A stretch of DNA of 64,000 bases from Marinobacter zhejiangensis (GCF_900114775.1 NZ_FOUE01000002.1:645857-709856), one strand, 5' to 3'; numbered from the stretch's first letter, positions 28,026-37,088 are shown. Translations and numbers: made by a program. The notes: a model not told the origin generated them from the letters alone.

Positions 28026-28101
28026 TGGCTCCCCGACCTGGGCTCGAACCAGGGACAAACGGATTAACAGTCCGTTGCTCTACCAACTGAGCTATCGGGG
28101 A
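28026..28101 (-). tRNA. tRNA-Asn (anticodon GTT), copy 2
   Basis: Base-for-base the same 76-base gene as copy 1 at 13299-13374, with encoded CCA. A near-consensus promoter is directly upstream on the minus strand. Confidence 0.98.
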
Positions 28102-28121
28102 ACAGCATCAATGAGGCGCGC

Positions 28122-28150
28122 ATCATAAGAGCTTTAATTCCGTAGGTCAA
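28122..28150 (-). promoter_or_regulatory. promoter of tRNA-Asn copy 2
   Basis: Minus strand: -35 TTGACC (28150-28145), 17-base spacer, -10 TATGAT (28127-28122), and discriminator GCGCGCC. It has the same geometry as the copy 1 promoter, though the spacer sequences differ. Confidence 0.88.
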
Positions 28151-28240
28151 CCCTTTGAATTTATAAGCGTCTAAATTTTGATGTTAAGGCATAAAAAATG
28201 CACAAATCTGGTGTGCGGATTGAATAACGCAGGTGAGAGT

Positions 28241-29245
28241 ATGAGTCAGTACGCATCCGACCCCCATCCACTTCCTGCCGGAGCGCTGCGGGATGTTCAA
28301 CACTACCGGCCACCGGGTTGGCTTCGCAGTGGTCACCTGCAGTCGGTGTGGCCGACGTTGTTTCGTCGTATCCAATTTCCGGAACCTGGCCGTGAAATTC
28401 TCCCGACCCCTGACAGTGATGAGCTTCACCTGGACTGGTATGAGCGTGGTCATGACCGGGTGGCCATTCTGTCCCACGGCCTCGAAGGGCACAGCCGACG
28501 GCCTTACATTCTTGGTCTGACGCGTGCCCTGCTCACCGCTGGGTGGGACGTCCTGGCCTGGAATTTCCGTTCCTGCGGTGGCGTCATGAATCGTCAGCCA
28601 CGTTTCTACCACAGTGGGGCCACGGAGGATCTGGCCCACGTGGTTAACCACGTTCTCAAGCGGCGCTACCGGGATGTGGTTCTCTCGGGGTTTAGCATGG
28701 GGGGAAACCTGACCATGCTCTATCTTGGGCAGCAGGGCTCAGAAGTCGATGCCCGTATCCGTGGGGCGGTGACCTTTTCCGTGCCCTGCGATCTGGCAGG
28801 CAGTGCCCGTGTACTGGCCAAGCCTTCACGGAAGATCTACATGCAGCGTTTTCTCAGTGACTTGCACCGCAAGATGGAAGTGAAGTCCAGACTGTTTCCT
28901 GGTGTGATTGACGTGCAGGGCTTCGCTGAGATCCGTTCGTTTCAAGAGTTTGATGACCGCTACACAGCACCCCTCCATGGATTCAGGGACGCCGAAGACT
29001 ATTGGGCACAAAGCTCCTGCCTGGGTAGGCTCAAGGATATCTGCGTGCCCTCCCTGATGGTCAATGCCAAGGACGACCCGTTCCTGTCCGAGCAGTGCTT
29101 TCCGGATAACCCGGAGGTCCTGGGTCAATGCGTAACCCTGGAAGCGCCACGTTGGGGCGGGCATGTCGGTTTTGTGGAGCATGCCCGTGACGGCTACTAC
29201 TGGTCGGAGCGTCGTGCGGTGGCGTTTCTCGATAGCCTGCGATGA
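28241..29245 (+). CDS. alpha/beta-hydrolase, YheT type
   Basis: Predicted 334-residue alpha/beta-hydrolase of the YheT/UPF0017 type. It carries the HGLEGHSRRPYILGL oxyanion region and the nucleophile elbow GFSMGGNL; the catalytic His is probably in GGHVGFVEH near the C-terminus. The substrate is unknown; some relatives act as carboxylesterases. The ATG at 28241 with AGGTGA upstream is chosen over 28178. Confidence 0.85.
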   Translation: MSQYASDPHPLPAGALRDVQHYRPPGWLRSGHLQSVWPTLFRRIQFPEPGREILPTPDSDELHLDWYERGHDRVAILSHGLEGHSRRPYILGLTRALLTAGWDVLAWNFRSCGGVMNRQPRFYHSGATEDLAHVVNHVLKRRYRDVVLSGFSMGGNLTMLYLGQQGSEVDARIRGAVTFSVPCDLAGSARVLAKPSRKIYMQRFLSDLHRKMEVKSRLFPGVIDVQGFAEIRSFQEFDDRYTAPLHGFRDAEDYWAQSSCLGRLKDICVPSLMVNAKDDPFLSEQCFPDNPEVLGQCVTLEAPRWGGHVGFVEHARDGYYWSERRAVAFLDSLR

Positions 29246-29264
29246 CCGCGGCCCCGAGGGCCTT

Positions 29265-29897
29265 TTACTGAGCCAGAAGCACTTCCAGTTGCGGCCAGAC
29301 ATTGTCCAGTAGCTGGCCCTGGGCTGCGGTGGTCGGGTGAATGCCATCACCCTGCATCATGCCTTCCTGGTCATAAATGCCCTGCAGAAAGAAGGGAACT
29401 AAAGCGATGTTGTGACGGTCAGCCAGATTTGGGTAAATGTTAGCGAATTGAGTGGTATAGCGCGGTCCGTAATTTGGCGGAATTTGAATGCCAATCAACA
29501 GTGGCTGGGCGCCAGCGGCGACAGACAGGCTGATCAGCTGATCCAGGTTTTCTTCTATGACCTGGGGAGGGAAACCCCGCAAGCCATCATTGCCGCCAAG
29601 CTCAATGACCACAATATCCGGTGTGTGCTGCGATAACAGGGCCGGTAGCCGCCGCAGCCCGCCGTCGGTGGTTTCGCCGCTGATACTGGCGTTCACCACT
29701 TGCCACTGCCCAAGCCCCTGGTGATTCAGCCGTTGCTTGAGCAAGGCGACCCAGGCCTGCTCGGTCTGTACGCCGTAAGCGGCACTCAGGCTGTCGCCGA
29801 GTACCAGTACTGTGCTCTGGCTGGCCTGGCTCAGGCCAGACACCAGGGTCACGAAAACAAGGACGATCATTCGCAATTGGCAAGTCATTGGTTTCAT
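29265..29897 (-). CDS. tesA: periplasmic SGNH esterase / acyl-CoA thioesterase TesA
   Basis: Multifunctional lysophospholipase/thioesterase. Block I GDSLSAAYG (nucleophile serine), block III GGNDGLRG and block V DGIHPTTAAQ (Asp/His) are all present. A signal peptide (about 1-24, hydrophobic RMIVLVFVTLVSGLSQAS) directs it to the periplasm. Divergent from ybbA, the tesA-ybbA-ybbP order seen in Escherichia coli. The start at 29897 is preferred but the ATG at 29888 is also possible; neither has a strong ribosome site. Confidence 0.9.
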   Translation of the reverse strand: MKPMTCQLRMIVLVFVTLVSGLSQASQSTVLVLGDSLSAAYGVQTEQAWVALLKQRLNHQGLGQWQVVNASISGETTDGGLRRLPALLSQHTPDIVVIELGGNDGLRGFPPQVIEENLDQLISLSVAAGAQPLLIGIQIPPNYGPRYTTQFANIYPNLADRHNIALVPFFLQGIYDQEGMMQGDGIHPTTAAQGQLLDNVWPQLEVLLAQ

Positions 29898-29947
29898 AAC
29901 TGAATCTTTTAACCATTCCGGCGCTGTGTCCGGTGTGAGGAGTATGT

Positions 29948-30679
29948 GTGACAGATTACCAGCCCCATGGTGTTGAGGCACCCCAGACGTCAGAGACCTC
30001 CGGTATTTTGTCCGTTAGTGGCCTGACCCACCGGGTCGGCCTGGACGGCGAGTCGATTACGATCCTGAAAGACGTCACCTTCCGGATCGACCGGGGTGAA
30101 TCCGTAGCCATCGTGGGCCGGTCGGGGTCTGGAAAAACCACCTTGCTGGGGTTGCTGGCGGGGTTGGATACCCCATCGCAGGGTTGTATAGAGCTTGATG
30201 GTCAGGCCATCAGCGAACTTGGTGAAGACCAGAGAGCACAGCTGCGGGCCCAGCGGGTTGGGTTTATTTTTCAGTCATTCCAGTTATTGCCGGCGTTGAC
30301 GGCACTGGAGAACGTCATGCTGCCACTGGAGCTGGCCGGCCAGAAAGGTGCCGGAGACAAAGCCCGTGAGCTGCTTGAGCGGGTAGGGCTCGGACAGCGG
30401 TTGCGGCACACACCAAGACAGCTGTCCGGCGGAGAGCAGCAAAGGGTCGCGATTGCCCGGGCTTTTGCCTCTAACCCGTCGGTACTGTTTGCCGATGAGC
30501 CTACTGGCAATCTTGACAACCGTACCGGAGAAACCGTGTCGGACCTGTTGATGGCCCTCAACCGGGAGCAGGGTACCACCCTGGTGATGGTAACCCACGA
30601 TGAGCACCTGGCCAGCCGTTGCCAGCGTCGCCTCGCTATTGAGGCGGGGGTGGTGACTGAGATGGGGGCTGAAAGCTGA
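29948..30679 (+). CDS. ybbA: ABC transporter ATP-binding protein YbbA (LolD-like)
   Basis: ATPase subunit of 243 residues, of the MacB/LolD type. Walker A GRSGSGKTTLLG, signature LSGGEQQR and Walker B VLFADEPTGNLD are clear. The GTG at 29948 is preceded by GAGGAG. One-base overlap with ybbP shows they form one complex. The transported substrate is not established; the divergent tesA suggests a lipid- or envelope-related role. Confidence 0.93.
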   Translation: MTDYQPHGVEAPQTSETSGILSVSGLTHRVGLDGESITILKDVTFRIDRGESVAIVGRSGSGKTTLLGLLAGLDTPSQGCIELDGQAISELGEDQRAQLRAQRVGFIFQSFQLLPALTALENVMLPLELAGQKGAGDKARELLERVGLGQRLRHTPRQLSGGEQQRVAIARAFASNPSVLFADEPTGNLDNRTGETVSDLLMALNREQGTTLVMVTHDEHLASRCQRRLAIEAGVVTEMGAES

Positions 30680-33165
30680 TGACCGTGACCGGCAAGATGG
30701 GCTCTGTCTCGCGGGATATGAGGGAGCGGGACGTACGGGTGGTGATCCTGGCCCTGGTGGTGGCGGTTGCGACGGTCGCGACCATCGGGTTGTTTGCCAG
30801 CCTGTTGCAGCGAACCCTGGTGGCCTCTGCCAGCACCTTCCTCGCTGCCGACCGCCAGCTTGAAGCTGAGCATGGACGGCCGATTCCCGCTGAGTGGTGG
30901 CAGGCTGCGGAATCCCGCCAGCTCGATACCGCCCGGATGGTTGAATTCTCCACCATGGTCTTTGGCAACGATCGCTTTCAGCTGGTCTCGGTGAAAGCGG
31001 TGGATGATGGCTACCCGTTGAGAGGTGACGTGGAAATCCAGCCAGGCCTTGCTGGCGAGCGTGTCACAGTCGGTCATGGCCCCGCACGCGGGGAGGTCTG
31101 GCTCAACCCCCGTTTGTTGCGTCTGCTGTCATTGGATCTGGGGGATACGGTCGAGGTGGGCAACCTGACCCTCACCGTCACCAACCTGCTGATTCGCGAG
31201 CCTGATGGCGGCTTCAGCATGGCCGCACTGGCTCCCCGGATCATGATGCATGCGGATGATGTACCGGCCACTGGCGTGGTCAGGGAGGGGAGCCGGGTTG
31301 AATTTGTCGCGCTGTTTGCCGGGCAGGAGGAGCAGCTTGAGGATTACTATCGCTGGCTTGAGCCCCGCCTGGAGCCGGCCCATGACTGGAAAAGCGTCAA
31401 GGATGGCCAGGCGCTTTCACGCTCGCTGGAACGGGCGGAACGGTTCCTAAACCTTGGCGGCAGTTTGGCGGTTTTGCTGGCGGCGGTTGCCGTCGCAGTG
31501 GCAAGCCGGGAATACGCGCTGGGGCAGCGAGACACGGTGGCCTTGCTGAAAACCCTGGGTGTGACTGGCCATCGTATCGCTGCAATGTACTTGAAGAAGC
31601 TCCTGCTTTGGGGGGTAGCTGGGTGTCTGGCGGGCCTGGTGATCGCCTTGCCTCTGGTCTGGGCACTGGCCCTGGCGCTGGCGGCAATTTTGGAACGACC
31701 GGTGGACCTGGTCTTTGACGCCCATGCGCTGGTGCCAGCCTTGCTGACGGTTCTGGTTGCGCTGTTCGGCTTTGCGTATCCGCCGATCCGCCGACTGCGG
31801 GGTGTGGCGGCGATGAGGGTTCTGCGAAGTGACCCCGGCGAATCGAGCTGGAAGGCAAGCGGCGATATCGTGATTGCCGGGTTGGCGGTGTTTGGCCTGG
31901 TCTGGTTCTACGCCGGAGAGCCGATGATGGTGCTGGGGCTGCTGGGAGGTGCCGTGGTGTTGCTGGCGGTCCTTTCACTGGTTGCCTGGTTGCTGGTGCT
32001 GGGTTTGCGCCGTGTGGCCGGCGGTGCCAGTGCATGGCGGCTGGCCTTGGTGGCCCTGTATCGGCACCGACACAGTACCTTGTCTCAGATCTCAGTATTT
32101 GCAATGACCATCATGCTGGCGGTCACCCTGGTACTGGTGCGAAGTTCATTGCTGGATGAGTGGCAGGGGCAGTTGCCTGCCGATGCGCCCAATCATTTTC
32201 TGATCAACATTGCACCAGGGGATGTGGAGGCGGTCAGCGGATTCTGGCAGGAGCGGGGTTACCCTCTTGAAGACCTGTACCCGATGGTTCGGGGGCGACT
32301 GACAGAGCTCAATGGCCAGCCGGTAAAAGAGGCCGTCAGCAAGGATGAGCGGATCAATGCCCTGAATCGGGAACTGAACCTGACCTGGATGCCAGCGATG
32401 CCGGAAGACAACCGGCTTGTTGCCGGTCAGTGGTTCGGGCCTGGAGACACGAGGGGGGTGTCGGTTGAGTCCGAGCTGGCAGAGAAACTTGGCCTCAAAC
32501 TGGGGGATCGCCTGGGTTTCACCATTGGCGCCGATACCCTGACGGAGCCTGTCACCAGCATACGTACGGTGCAATGGGACAGCATGAAACCCAATTTCTA
32601 CATGGCGTTCCCCCCGGGCAGTGACCTGGAGGCGATGCCTGCCACCTGGATTACCAGCTTTTACCTGCCGGCCAGCGGCAAGAACCAGCTCAATGACTTT
32701 GCCGAGCAATTCCCGACCGTCTCGGTTCTTGAAGTGGACCATATCATCGAGCGTATCCGTGACATTGTCAGTCAGGTCACCCAGGCGATTGAAGCGATCC
32801 TCGCGCTGATACTGGCGGCGGCCCTGGTGGTGATGGCAGCGGTGGTCAGTGCAACGCTGCGGGACCGTCAGCGGGAAGGGGCGCTTCTTCGAACTCTGGG
32901 TGGCGAGCAGCGTTTGTTGGTGCGCAGTACCATGCTGGAGTTTGCGGTTCTGGGTTTTATCGCCGGCATACTGGGGGTTGTGGCAGCAGAGTTCGCGGTG
33001 TGGGCTTTGCAGCAAAAACTGTTCGACGGTGGTTTCCGATGGCATTGGAACGTGGTTCTGCCGGTGCCATTGGCGAGTGCGGTATTGTTGGCTCTTTTTG
33101 GTCGCTGGCAGCTGGGGCCGGTTTTATCGGTGTCTCCGATGCTGTTGCTGCGTCGCCTGGAGTGA
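30679..33165 (+). CDS. ybbP: ABC transporter permease YbbP (FtsX/MacB-like)
   Basis: Large inner-membrane permease of 828 residues. It has an N-terminal helix, a long periplasmic domain, a cluster of helices around 260-440, a second periplasmic section and a C-terminal FtsX-like bundle (about 690-825, with ATLRDRQREGALLRTLGGE). This double FtsX layout matches YbbP. It overlaps ybbA by one base and is cotranscribed. Convergent with the solute-binding gene 7 bases away. Confidence 0.9.
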   Translation: MTVTGKMGSVSRDMRERDVRVVILALVVAVATVATIGLFASLLQRTLVASASTFLAADRQLEAEHGRPIPAEWWQAAESRQLDTARMVEFSTMVFGNDRFQLVSVKAVDDGYPLRGDVEIQPGLAGERVTVGHGPARGEVWLNPRLLRLLSLDLGDTVEVGNLTLTVTNLLIREPDGGFSMAALAPRIMMHADDVPATGVVREGSRVEFVALFAGQEEQLEDYYRWLEPRLEPAHDWKSVKDGQALSRSLERAERFLNLGGSLAVLLAAVAVAVASREYALGQRDTVALLKTLGVTGHRIAAMYLKKLLLWGVAGCLAGLVIALPLVWALALALAAILERPVDLVFDAHALVPALLTVLVALFGFAYPPIRRLRGVAAMRVLRSDPGESSWKASGDIVIAGLAVFGLVWFYAGEPMMVLGLLGGAVVLLAVLSLVAWLLVLGLRRVAGGASAWRLALVALYRHRHSTLSQISVFAMTIMLAVTLVLVRSSLLDEWQGQLPADAPNHFLINIAPGDVEAVSGFWQERGYPLEDLYPMVRGRLTELNGQPVKEAVSKDERINALNRELNLTWMPAMPEDNRLVAGQWFGPGDTRGVSVESELAEKLGLKLGDRLGFTIGADTLTEPVTSIRTVQWDSMKPNFYMAFPPGSDLEAMPATWITSFYLPASGKNQLNDFAEQFPTVSVLEVDHIIERIRDIVSQVTQAIEAILALILAAALVVMAAVVSATLRDRQREGALLRTLGGEQRLLVRSTMLEFAVLGFIAGILGVVAAEFAVWALQQKLFDGGFRWHWNVVLPVPLASAVLLALFGRWQLGPVLSVSPMLLLRRLE

Positions 33166-33172
33166 GGCGGCG

Positions 33173-33952
33173 CTAACGGTAACGGGCAAGGATCTTGTCG
33201 AGCTCCCCGGAGGTCTTGAGCTCGGCAAGTGCCTCGTTGAAGCACTCGACAAAGTCGCCCATGTCTTTGCGAACCATAAGGCGCAGGCCGAAATTACTGA
33301 TGGACCGTTCGGTAGAAGTCAGGTAACCGCCGATCTGCGGGTGATTGCGAATCAGCCATTGGCCGACCAGCCGGTCTGAGATAGCCGCATCAAAGCGCTG
33401 GCTGTCCAGCAGATAGCGAAACAGATCCAGGTCGTCTGCAACATCAAAACGTTTCGCCAAACCATTCTCAAACAGTTCATCGAGGTAGGGGTACTGGTAG
33501 CCCAGGTGGGTGACGAATACCTTGGCCTTGAGGTCGTCGATGTTGTTGAACACGAACTCACTGGCAACCGGGTGGAAGAAGACTTCTTCCACCGGCACGA
33601 TGGTGTCGGTGAACAAGAAGTGGTCTGGGTTGTCGGTCCACTCGATGGCGCGGGGGGTGGCATTGATGTAGCCCGACAGGATCATCCCGTCGACTCGCTT
33701 GCGGGGGATGCGAGCGGTTTCTACGGGGATTTCCAGTTGACTGGAAATCCGGTTGATCACATCCCAGACAATGCCGGATACCCGGTCGTTATCGACAATC
33801 AGGTAGGGCGGGTAACCTCTCGGGGATACATTGAGGCGCAGGGCGTCTACGCCCGCTTCACCGTTTGTGTTGGCGCTCAGCCAGGTTGGCGTCAACAACA
33901 GTACTGCAAGCAATAGAAGCGCGGCCAGCGTACGCAGCGTTGACGTTGGCAT
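33173..33952 (-). CDS. periplasmic solute-binding protein (SBP_bac_3 type)
   Basis: Secreted 259-residue protein with a signal peptide (about 1-28, LLLLAVLLLTPTWLSA) and an amino-acid-binding-protein-like fold: RLNVSPRGYPPYLIVDNDRVSGIVWDVI start, then RVDGMILSGYINATPRAIEW. No transporter genes are adjacent, so it may be an orphan receptor or sensor partner rather than part of an ABC importer. Ligand unknown. Confidence 0.75.
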   Translation of the reverse strand: MPTSTLRTLAALLLLAVLLLTPTWLSANTNGEAGVDALRLNVSPRGYPPYLIVDNDRVSGIVWDVINRISSQLEIPVETARIPRKRVDGMILSGYINATPRAIEWTDNPDHFLFTDTIVPVEEVFFHPVASEFVFNNIDDLKAKVFVTHLGYQYPYLDELFENGLAKRFDVADDLDLFRYLLDSQRFDAAISDRLVGQWLIRNHPQIGGYLTSTERSISNFGLRLMVRKDMGDFVECFNEALAELKTSGELDKILARYR

Positions 33953-34164
33953 GGTGACCAGAACCTCTGAGTTTCAACGAGCGGTTCAATGCTCAATCAA
34001 TTTGGAATTTAGGGAGCCGTGCAGAGACTCATCGAGGCATCCATGCAACAGCTGGAAATGTAATCCGGATTTACTTGTTTTTCAATGTCCTGATGATAGG
34101 AAGCTATCAGATGAACTGGCACAAGCGTGGGAATATTCGCTGGGGGGCAGCGGGAAAGAAGGGC

Positions 34165-34190
34165 GGGCATGGGTGGTTTTACCCATGCCC
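34165..34190 (-). terminator. hairpin at the 3' end of the alcohol dehydrogenase gene
   Basis: Perfect 10-bp stem GGGCATGGGT/ACCCATGCCC (34165-34174, 34181-34190) with a GGTTTT loop, 17 bases past the minus-strand stop. Only a mixed pyrimidine stretch follows, so it is a likely but not ideal terminator. The rest of 33953-34164 shows no gene. Confidence 0.6.
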
Positions 34191-34207
34191 GAGGGGTCAA
34201 TGACGGG

Positions 34208-35395
34208 TCAGGCCCAGGCTTTCTGAAGGACGGCCTTCACATCCTCCAGAGTCGCCTCGCGGGGGTTGAACATGATGGAGCCATCGTCCAGCGCCAGTGC
34301 AGCGATGGCGTCGAGCTGGGATTCGTCCACCTGTCCGGTTTCTTTCAGGGTACGGGGCAGCTTGCACTTCTTGTACAGTGCGTCCCGCATCCGGCGAATG
34401 GCGGCAATCGCGGCTTCGGCGCGGCGGTTTGCCGGCGTTGCTGCGTAGGCTTCCGGACCGTCGAGGTAAAGCAGCAGCTCACCCAGTGGTTGGCGAATGG
34501 TCTCCAGGTTGTACTCCAGCACGTACGGCATGTACAAGCTCATGCACAGTCCATGAGGCAAATGGCAAATGGCGCCTGTCGCGTGGCCCAGTGAGTGAAC
34601 AAGGCCCACCATGGAGTTGGAAAACGCGATGCCGGCCATGGTGGAGGCCTGGGCAAGTTCCAGGCGGCCATCGGCGTCTTTCGGGTTGTCCATCACCCGC
34701 AGCAGGTTATCACTGATCTTTTTAACCGCGGCTGTCGCATAGGCATCGCTCAGCGGATTCTTAGCCATGCAGGTGAAGGCTTCGGTGGCGTGGGTCAGTG
34801 CGTCCATGGCGGTTGCCGCGGTAATGTGTGGCGGCAGCGTCAGGGTCATTCGTGGGTCGATAATGGCTGCATTTGGCAGCAGGAATGACGAGGTAAAGGG
34901 GAGTTTTACGGACTTTTCGGTATCGGCGATAACCGCGACAGCTGTAACCTCGGAGCCGGTGCCTGCGGTGGTTGGCACCACGAAAAACGGCTTCAGGGGA
35001 TGCTTGATCACTCCCGCACCGGCGTAGGCTGCGATGTCATCGCCACCCTCGGATACCAGAATGTTGACGGCTTTTGCAGTGTCGATGGCAGACCCACCAC
35101 CAACGGCGATGATGGAGTCGCACTTTTCCGCGCGATAAATGCCGGCAATGTCACGCACAACCGCTGTGGACGAATCCGGTGGTACATCATCGTAGATGCT
35201 GACGATGTCCAGCTCGCTTTCCTCACAGGCGGTCACAACAGGTTCCAGCAGTCCGGCTGCACGTACGCCTTTGTCAGTGATGATCATCGGGCGCTGGGCG
35301 CCGAGGCTCGTCAGCTCATAGGGGATGTGCTCAAGCGCGGCTTTGCCCGCAACAACTTTTACCGGACAGAAAAATTCATAGTATTTATTGGTCAT
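34208..35395 (-). CDS. iron-containing (group III) alcohol dehydrogenase
   Basis: NAD(P)-dependent dehydrogenase of 395 residues. It has the nucleotide-binding GGGSAIDTAKA, the family signature ending HSLGHATGAICHLPHG, and metal ligands D and H in MDALTHATEAF. The alcohol or aldehyde substrate is not set by sequence. The gene starts inside the stop codon of the preceding SCP2-like gene (TAATG), so the two are coupled. The pairing with a lipid carrier suggests a long-chain or terpenoid alcohol, which is inference. Confidence 0.9.
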   Translation of the reverse strand: MTNKYYEFFCPVKVVAGKAALEHIPYELTSLGAQRPMIITDKGVRAAGLLEPVVTACEESELDIVSIYDDVPPDSSTAVVRDIAGIYRAEKCDSIIAVGGGSAIDTAKAVNILVSEGGDDIAAYAGAGVIKHPLKPFFVVPTTAGTGSEVTAVAVIADTEKSVKLPFTSSFLLPNAAIIDPRMTLTLPPHITAATAMDALTHATEAFTCMAKNPLSDAYATAAVKKISDNLLRVMDNPKDADGRLELAQASTMAGIAFSNSMVGLVHSLGHATGAICHLPHGLCMSLYMPYVLEYNLETIRQPLGELLLYLDGPEAYAATPANRRAEAAIAAIRRMRDALYKKCKLPRTLKETGQVDESQLDAIAALALDDGSIMFNPREATLEDVKAVLQKAWA

Positions 35396-35949
35396 TATGC
35401 TCTCGCCGTCTCAACGAATTGGGATGCCACTTTCAGGTAGATTCTGGAAGCACTCATGATCTTCTCGGGCAGGTGCAGGTTGCTCGGGTATTCCTTGACC
35501 GCCCGCTGGGCGACCAGACGAGGCAGAATAAAAGCCTCAAGCCGGTTCAGTACCCGTGTCATACGAACGGCGTAGCCAATGTCACCATCCACGATCATGC
35601 GGTCATTGGCGAAGGCGACCGAGGTTTTTTCCTGGAACGACAACACCAGAAAGGCGTGGGCGATGTGCTTGAACTGGATGGACAGATCCACCGCCCGGGG
35701 CGCTGAGCTGCCGTGATAGTGAAAGCGTCCCTGGCCCTTGTGCTCAATGACGAGGCTGGGCCCATTGGGCATTACCATCATTTCAAAAAGGAAACCGTCT
35801 GGCAGGGCCTTGGCTTCGTCCTGAACTTTCCCATCTACTTCACTGATTGCCTGCAGGGCGTTCCCCATCACCTGAAACATGAGATTCACGTACAGGCGGC
35901 GGGCATGCAACGCCATAGGCTGCATTCGACTGGCTAGCATGGAAATCAT
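35395..35949 (-). CDS. SCP2-like lipid-carrier protein
   Basis: Protein of 184 residues that reads like an SCP-2 sterol-transfer fold: VIEHKGQGRFHYHG, VDLSIQFKHIAHAFLVLSFQEKTS and AFANDRMIVDGDIGYAVRMTRVLNRLEAF. Proposed role is binding a lipid or long-chain substrate for the downstream dehydrogenase. The exact family was not verified. The start could be the ATG at 35949 or, better spaced from GGATGA, at 35940. It leads a two-gene operon under the promoter at 35973-36001. Confidence 0.65.
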   Translation of the reverse strand: MISMLASRMQPMALHARRLYVNLMFQVMGNALQAISEVDGKVQDEAKALPDGFLFEMMVMPNGPSLVIEHKGQGRFHYHGSSAPRAVDLSIQFKHIAHAFLVLSFQEKTSVAFANDRMIVDGDIGYAVRMTRVLNRLEAFILPRLVAQRAVKEYPSNLHLPEKIMSASRIYLKVASQFVETARA

Positions 35950-35972
35950 CCATTTGTTGTTAGGTTGAATTG

Positions 35973-36001
35973 ATTTTTAGAGTTATTGCTCTAAATGTCA
36001 A
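35973..36001 (-). promoter_or_regulatory. promoter and operator of the SCP2-like/alcohol dehydrogenase operon
   Basis: Minus strand: perfect -35 TTGACA (36001-35996), 17-base spacer, -10 AAAAAT (35978-35973). A perfect inverted repeat TTTAGAG-N6-CTCTAAA (35976-35995) covers the whole spacer, a classic repressor-operator layout. It lies about 25 bases before the first gene. Confidence 0.65.
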
Positions 36002-36044
36002 TGAAAGGAGTGACGGCAATCGCGTGTCAGCTGGGCCAGATACC

Positions 36045-36056
36045 TTGCTATAGCAA
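36045..36056. promoter_or_regulatory. 12-bp palindrome upstream of alpha/beta-hydrolase
   Basis: TTGCTATAGCAA is a perfect palindrome 36 bases before the TTG start of the hydrolase and 44 bases from the -35 of the divergent operon. It is a candidate operator. Confidence 0.4.
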
Positions 36057-36091
36057 ATTATTAGTAATGGTAATTGTGTGGAGGGTAAGTT

Positions 36092-37075
36092 TTGTGGAGG
36101 ATAGCGGCGGTCTACGACAGTGATAGAGGACAGCTCGTGGTAGGTTCCGCCCATACCCAACCCTTGAAATACCGCCTTCAACCCTGGTCACATACAACGT
36201 CTGCGGGCTTTACCGTCCGTGGCCTGCGGAGTGTGCCCAGTGGACGCCCCCTGATCCATTTTATCCATGGCAATGGATACGCGGGCCTGGTTTACGAGCA
36301 CATGCTGGCGCCTCTTCTGGACCATGCCGACCTGTTCATCAGTGACGTCCAGGGCCACGGCGAAAGTGACCATGGTGGTCGGTTCCAGGGTTGGAACGGC
36401 ACGGCATCCCTGTGCGAAGAAGCGCTGACGGCCGTTCTGCCTGAGTACCAGCAAGCGTGTCGGGATGCCCAGGGGCAGGCATTGCCGGTACTGGGGTTGG
36501 GGCACAGTTTTGGTGGCGTGATGACCGCGTTGATGATGGCCCGATCTCCAGAGCTGTTTTCGCGAGCGGTGCTCCTGGATCCGGTCCTGTTTTCGCCAAA
36601 CATGCTTCGATTCATGGCCGCCACCAATGTGGTCGGGCTTTGGCGGCGTAACCGAATGGCAACCAGAGCCAGGAAACGTCGCTCCCACTGGCCCGATCTG
36701 ACGGCGGCACACGCTAATTTCCACGAACGGGGTATTTTCCGGGGCTGGGATGAACGGGCGTTGAAAAGTTACCTGACCCACGGCCTGGAGCCGCAACAAC
36801 AGGGTGGCGTCGGGCTGAAGTGTCGCCCTGAACGGGAAGCGGAGATCTTTGGCTCCTATCCCCGGCGACTCTGGTCGTCACTACGTGGCGTGCAAACCCC
36901 GGTGCACCTGATTTATGGCAACCGTACCTACCCGTTTGTGGGCGAGTCGGCCAAACGCTGGCAGCGGATGGTGAGGCAGGTAACCACAGAAGTGGTTTCC
37001 GGCGGGCATTGCTTCATGCTGGAGCACCCCGAAGACACCGCCGAACGCGTGGTTCGGCGGCTGTTCCCCGAATAG
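36092..37075 (+). CDS. alpha/beta-hydrolase
   Basis: Predicted hydrolase of 327 residues. Motifs: HFIHGNGYAGLVYE (oxyanion region), SDVQGHGESD, and the nucleophile elbow GLGHSFGGVMTA (Ser in GHSFGG); a C-terminal GGHCFMLEHPED supplies the His. The TTG at 36092 has GGAGGG 8 bases upstream; no ATG fits as well. Divergent from the SCP2/alcohol dehydrogenase operon, so it could belong to the same pathway, for example ester cleavage before alcohol oxidation. Confidence 0.8.
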   Translation: MWRIAAVYDSDRGQLVVGSAHTQPLKYRLQPWSHTTSAGFTVRGLRSVPSGRPLIHFIHGNGYAGLVYEHMLAPLLDHADLFISDVQGHGESDHGGRFQGWNGTASLCEEALTAVLPEYQQACRDAQGQALPVLGLGHSFGGVMTALMMARSPELFSRAVLLDPVLFSPNMLRFMAATNVVGLWRRNRMATRARKRRSHWPDLTAAHANFHERGIFRGWDERALKSYLTHGLEPQQQGGVGLKCRPEREAEIFGSYPRRLWSSLRGVQTPVHLIYGNRTYPFVGESAKRWQRMVRQVTTEVVSGGHCFMLEHPEDTAERVVRRLFPE

Positions 37076-37088
37076 ACTCCGGCGCGGG

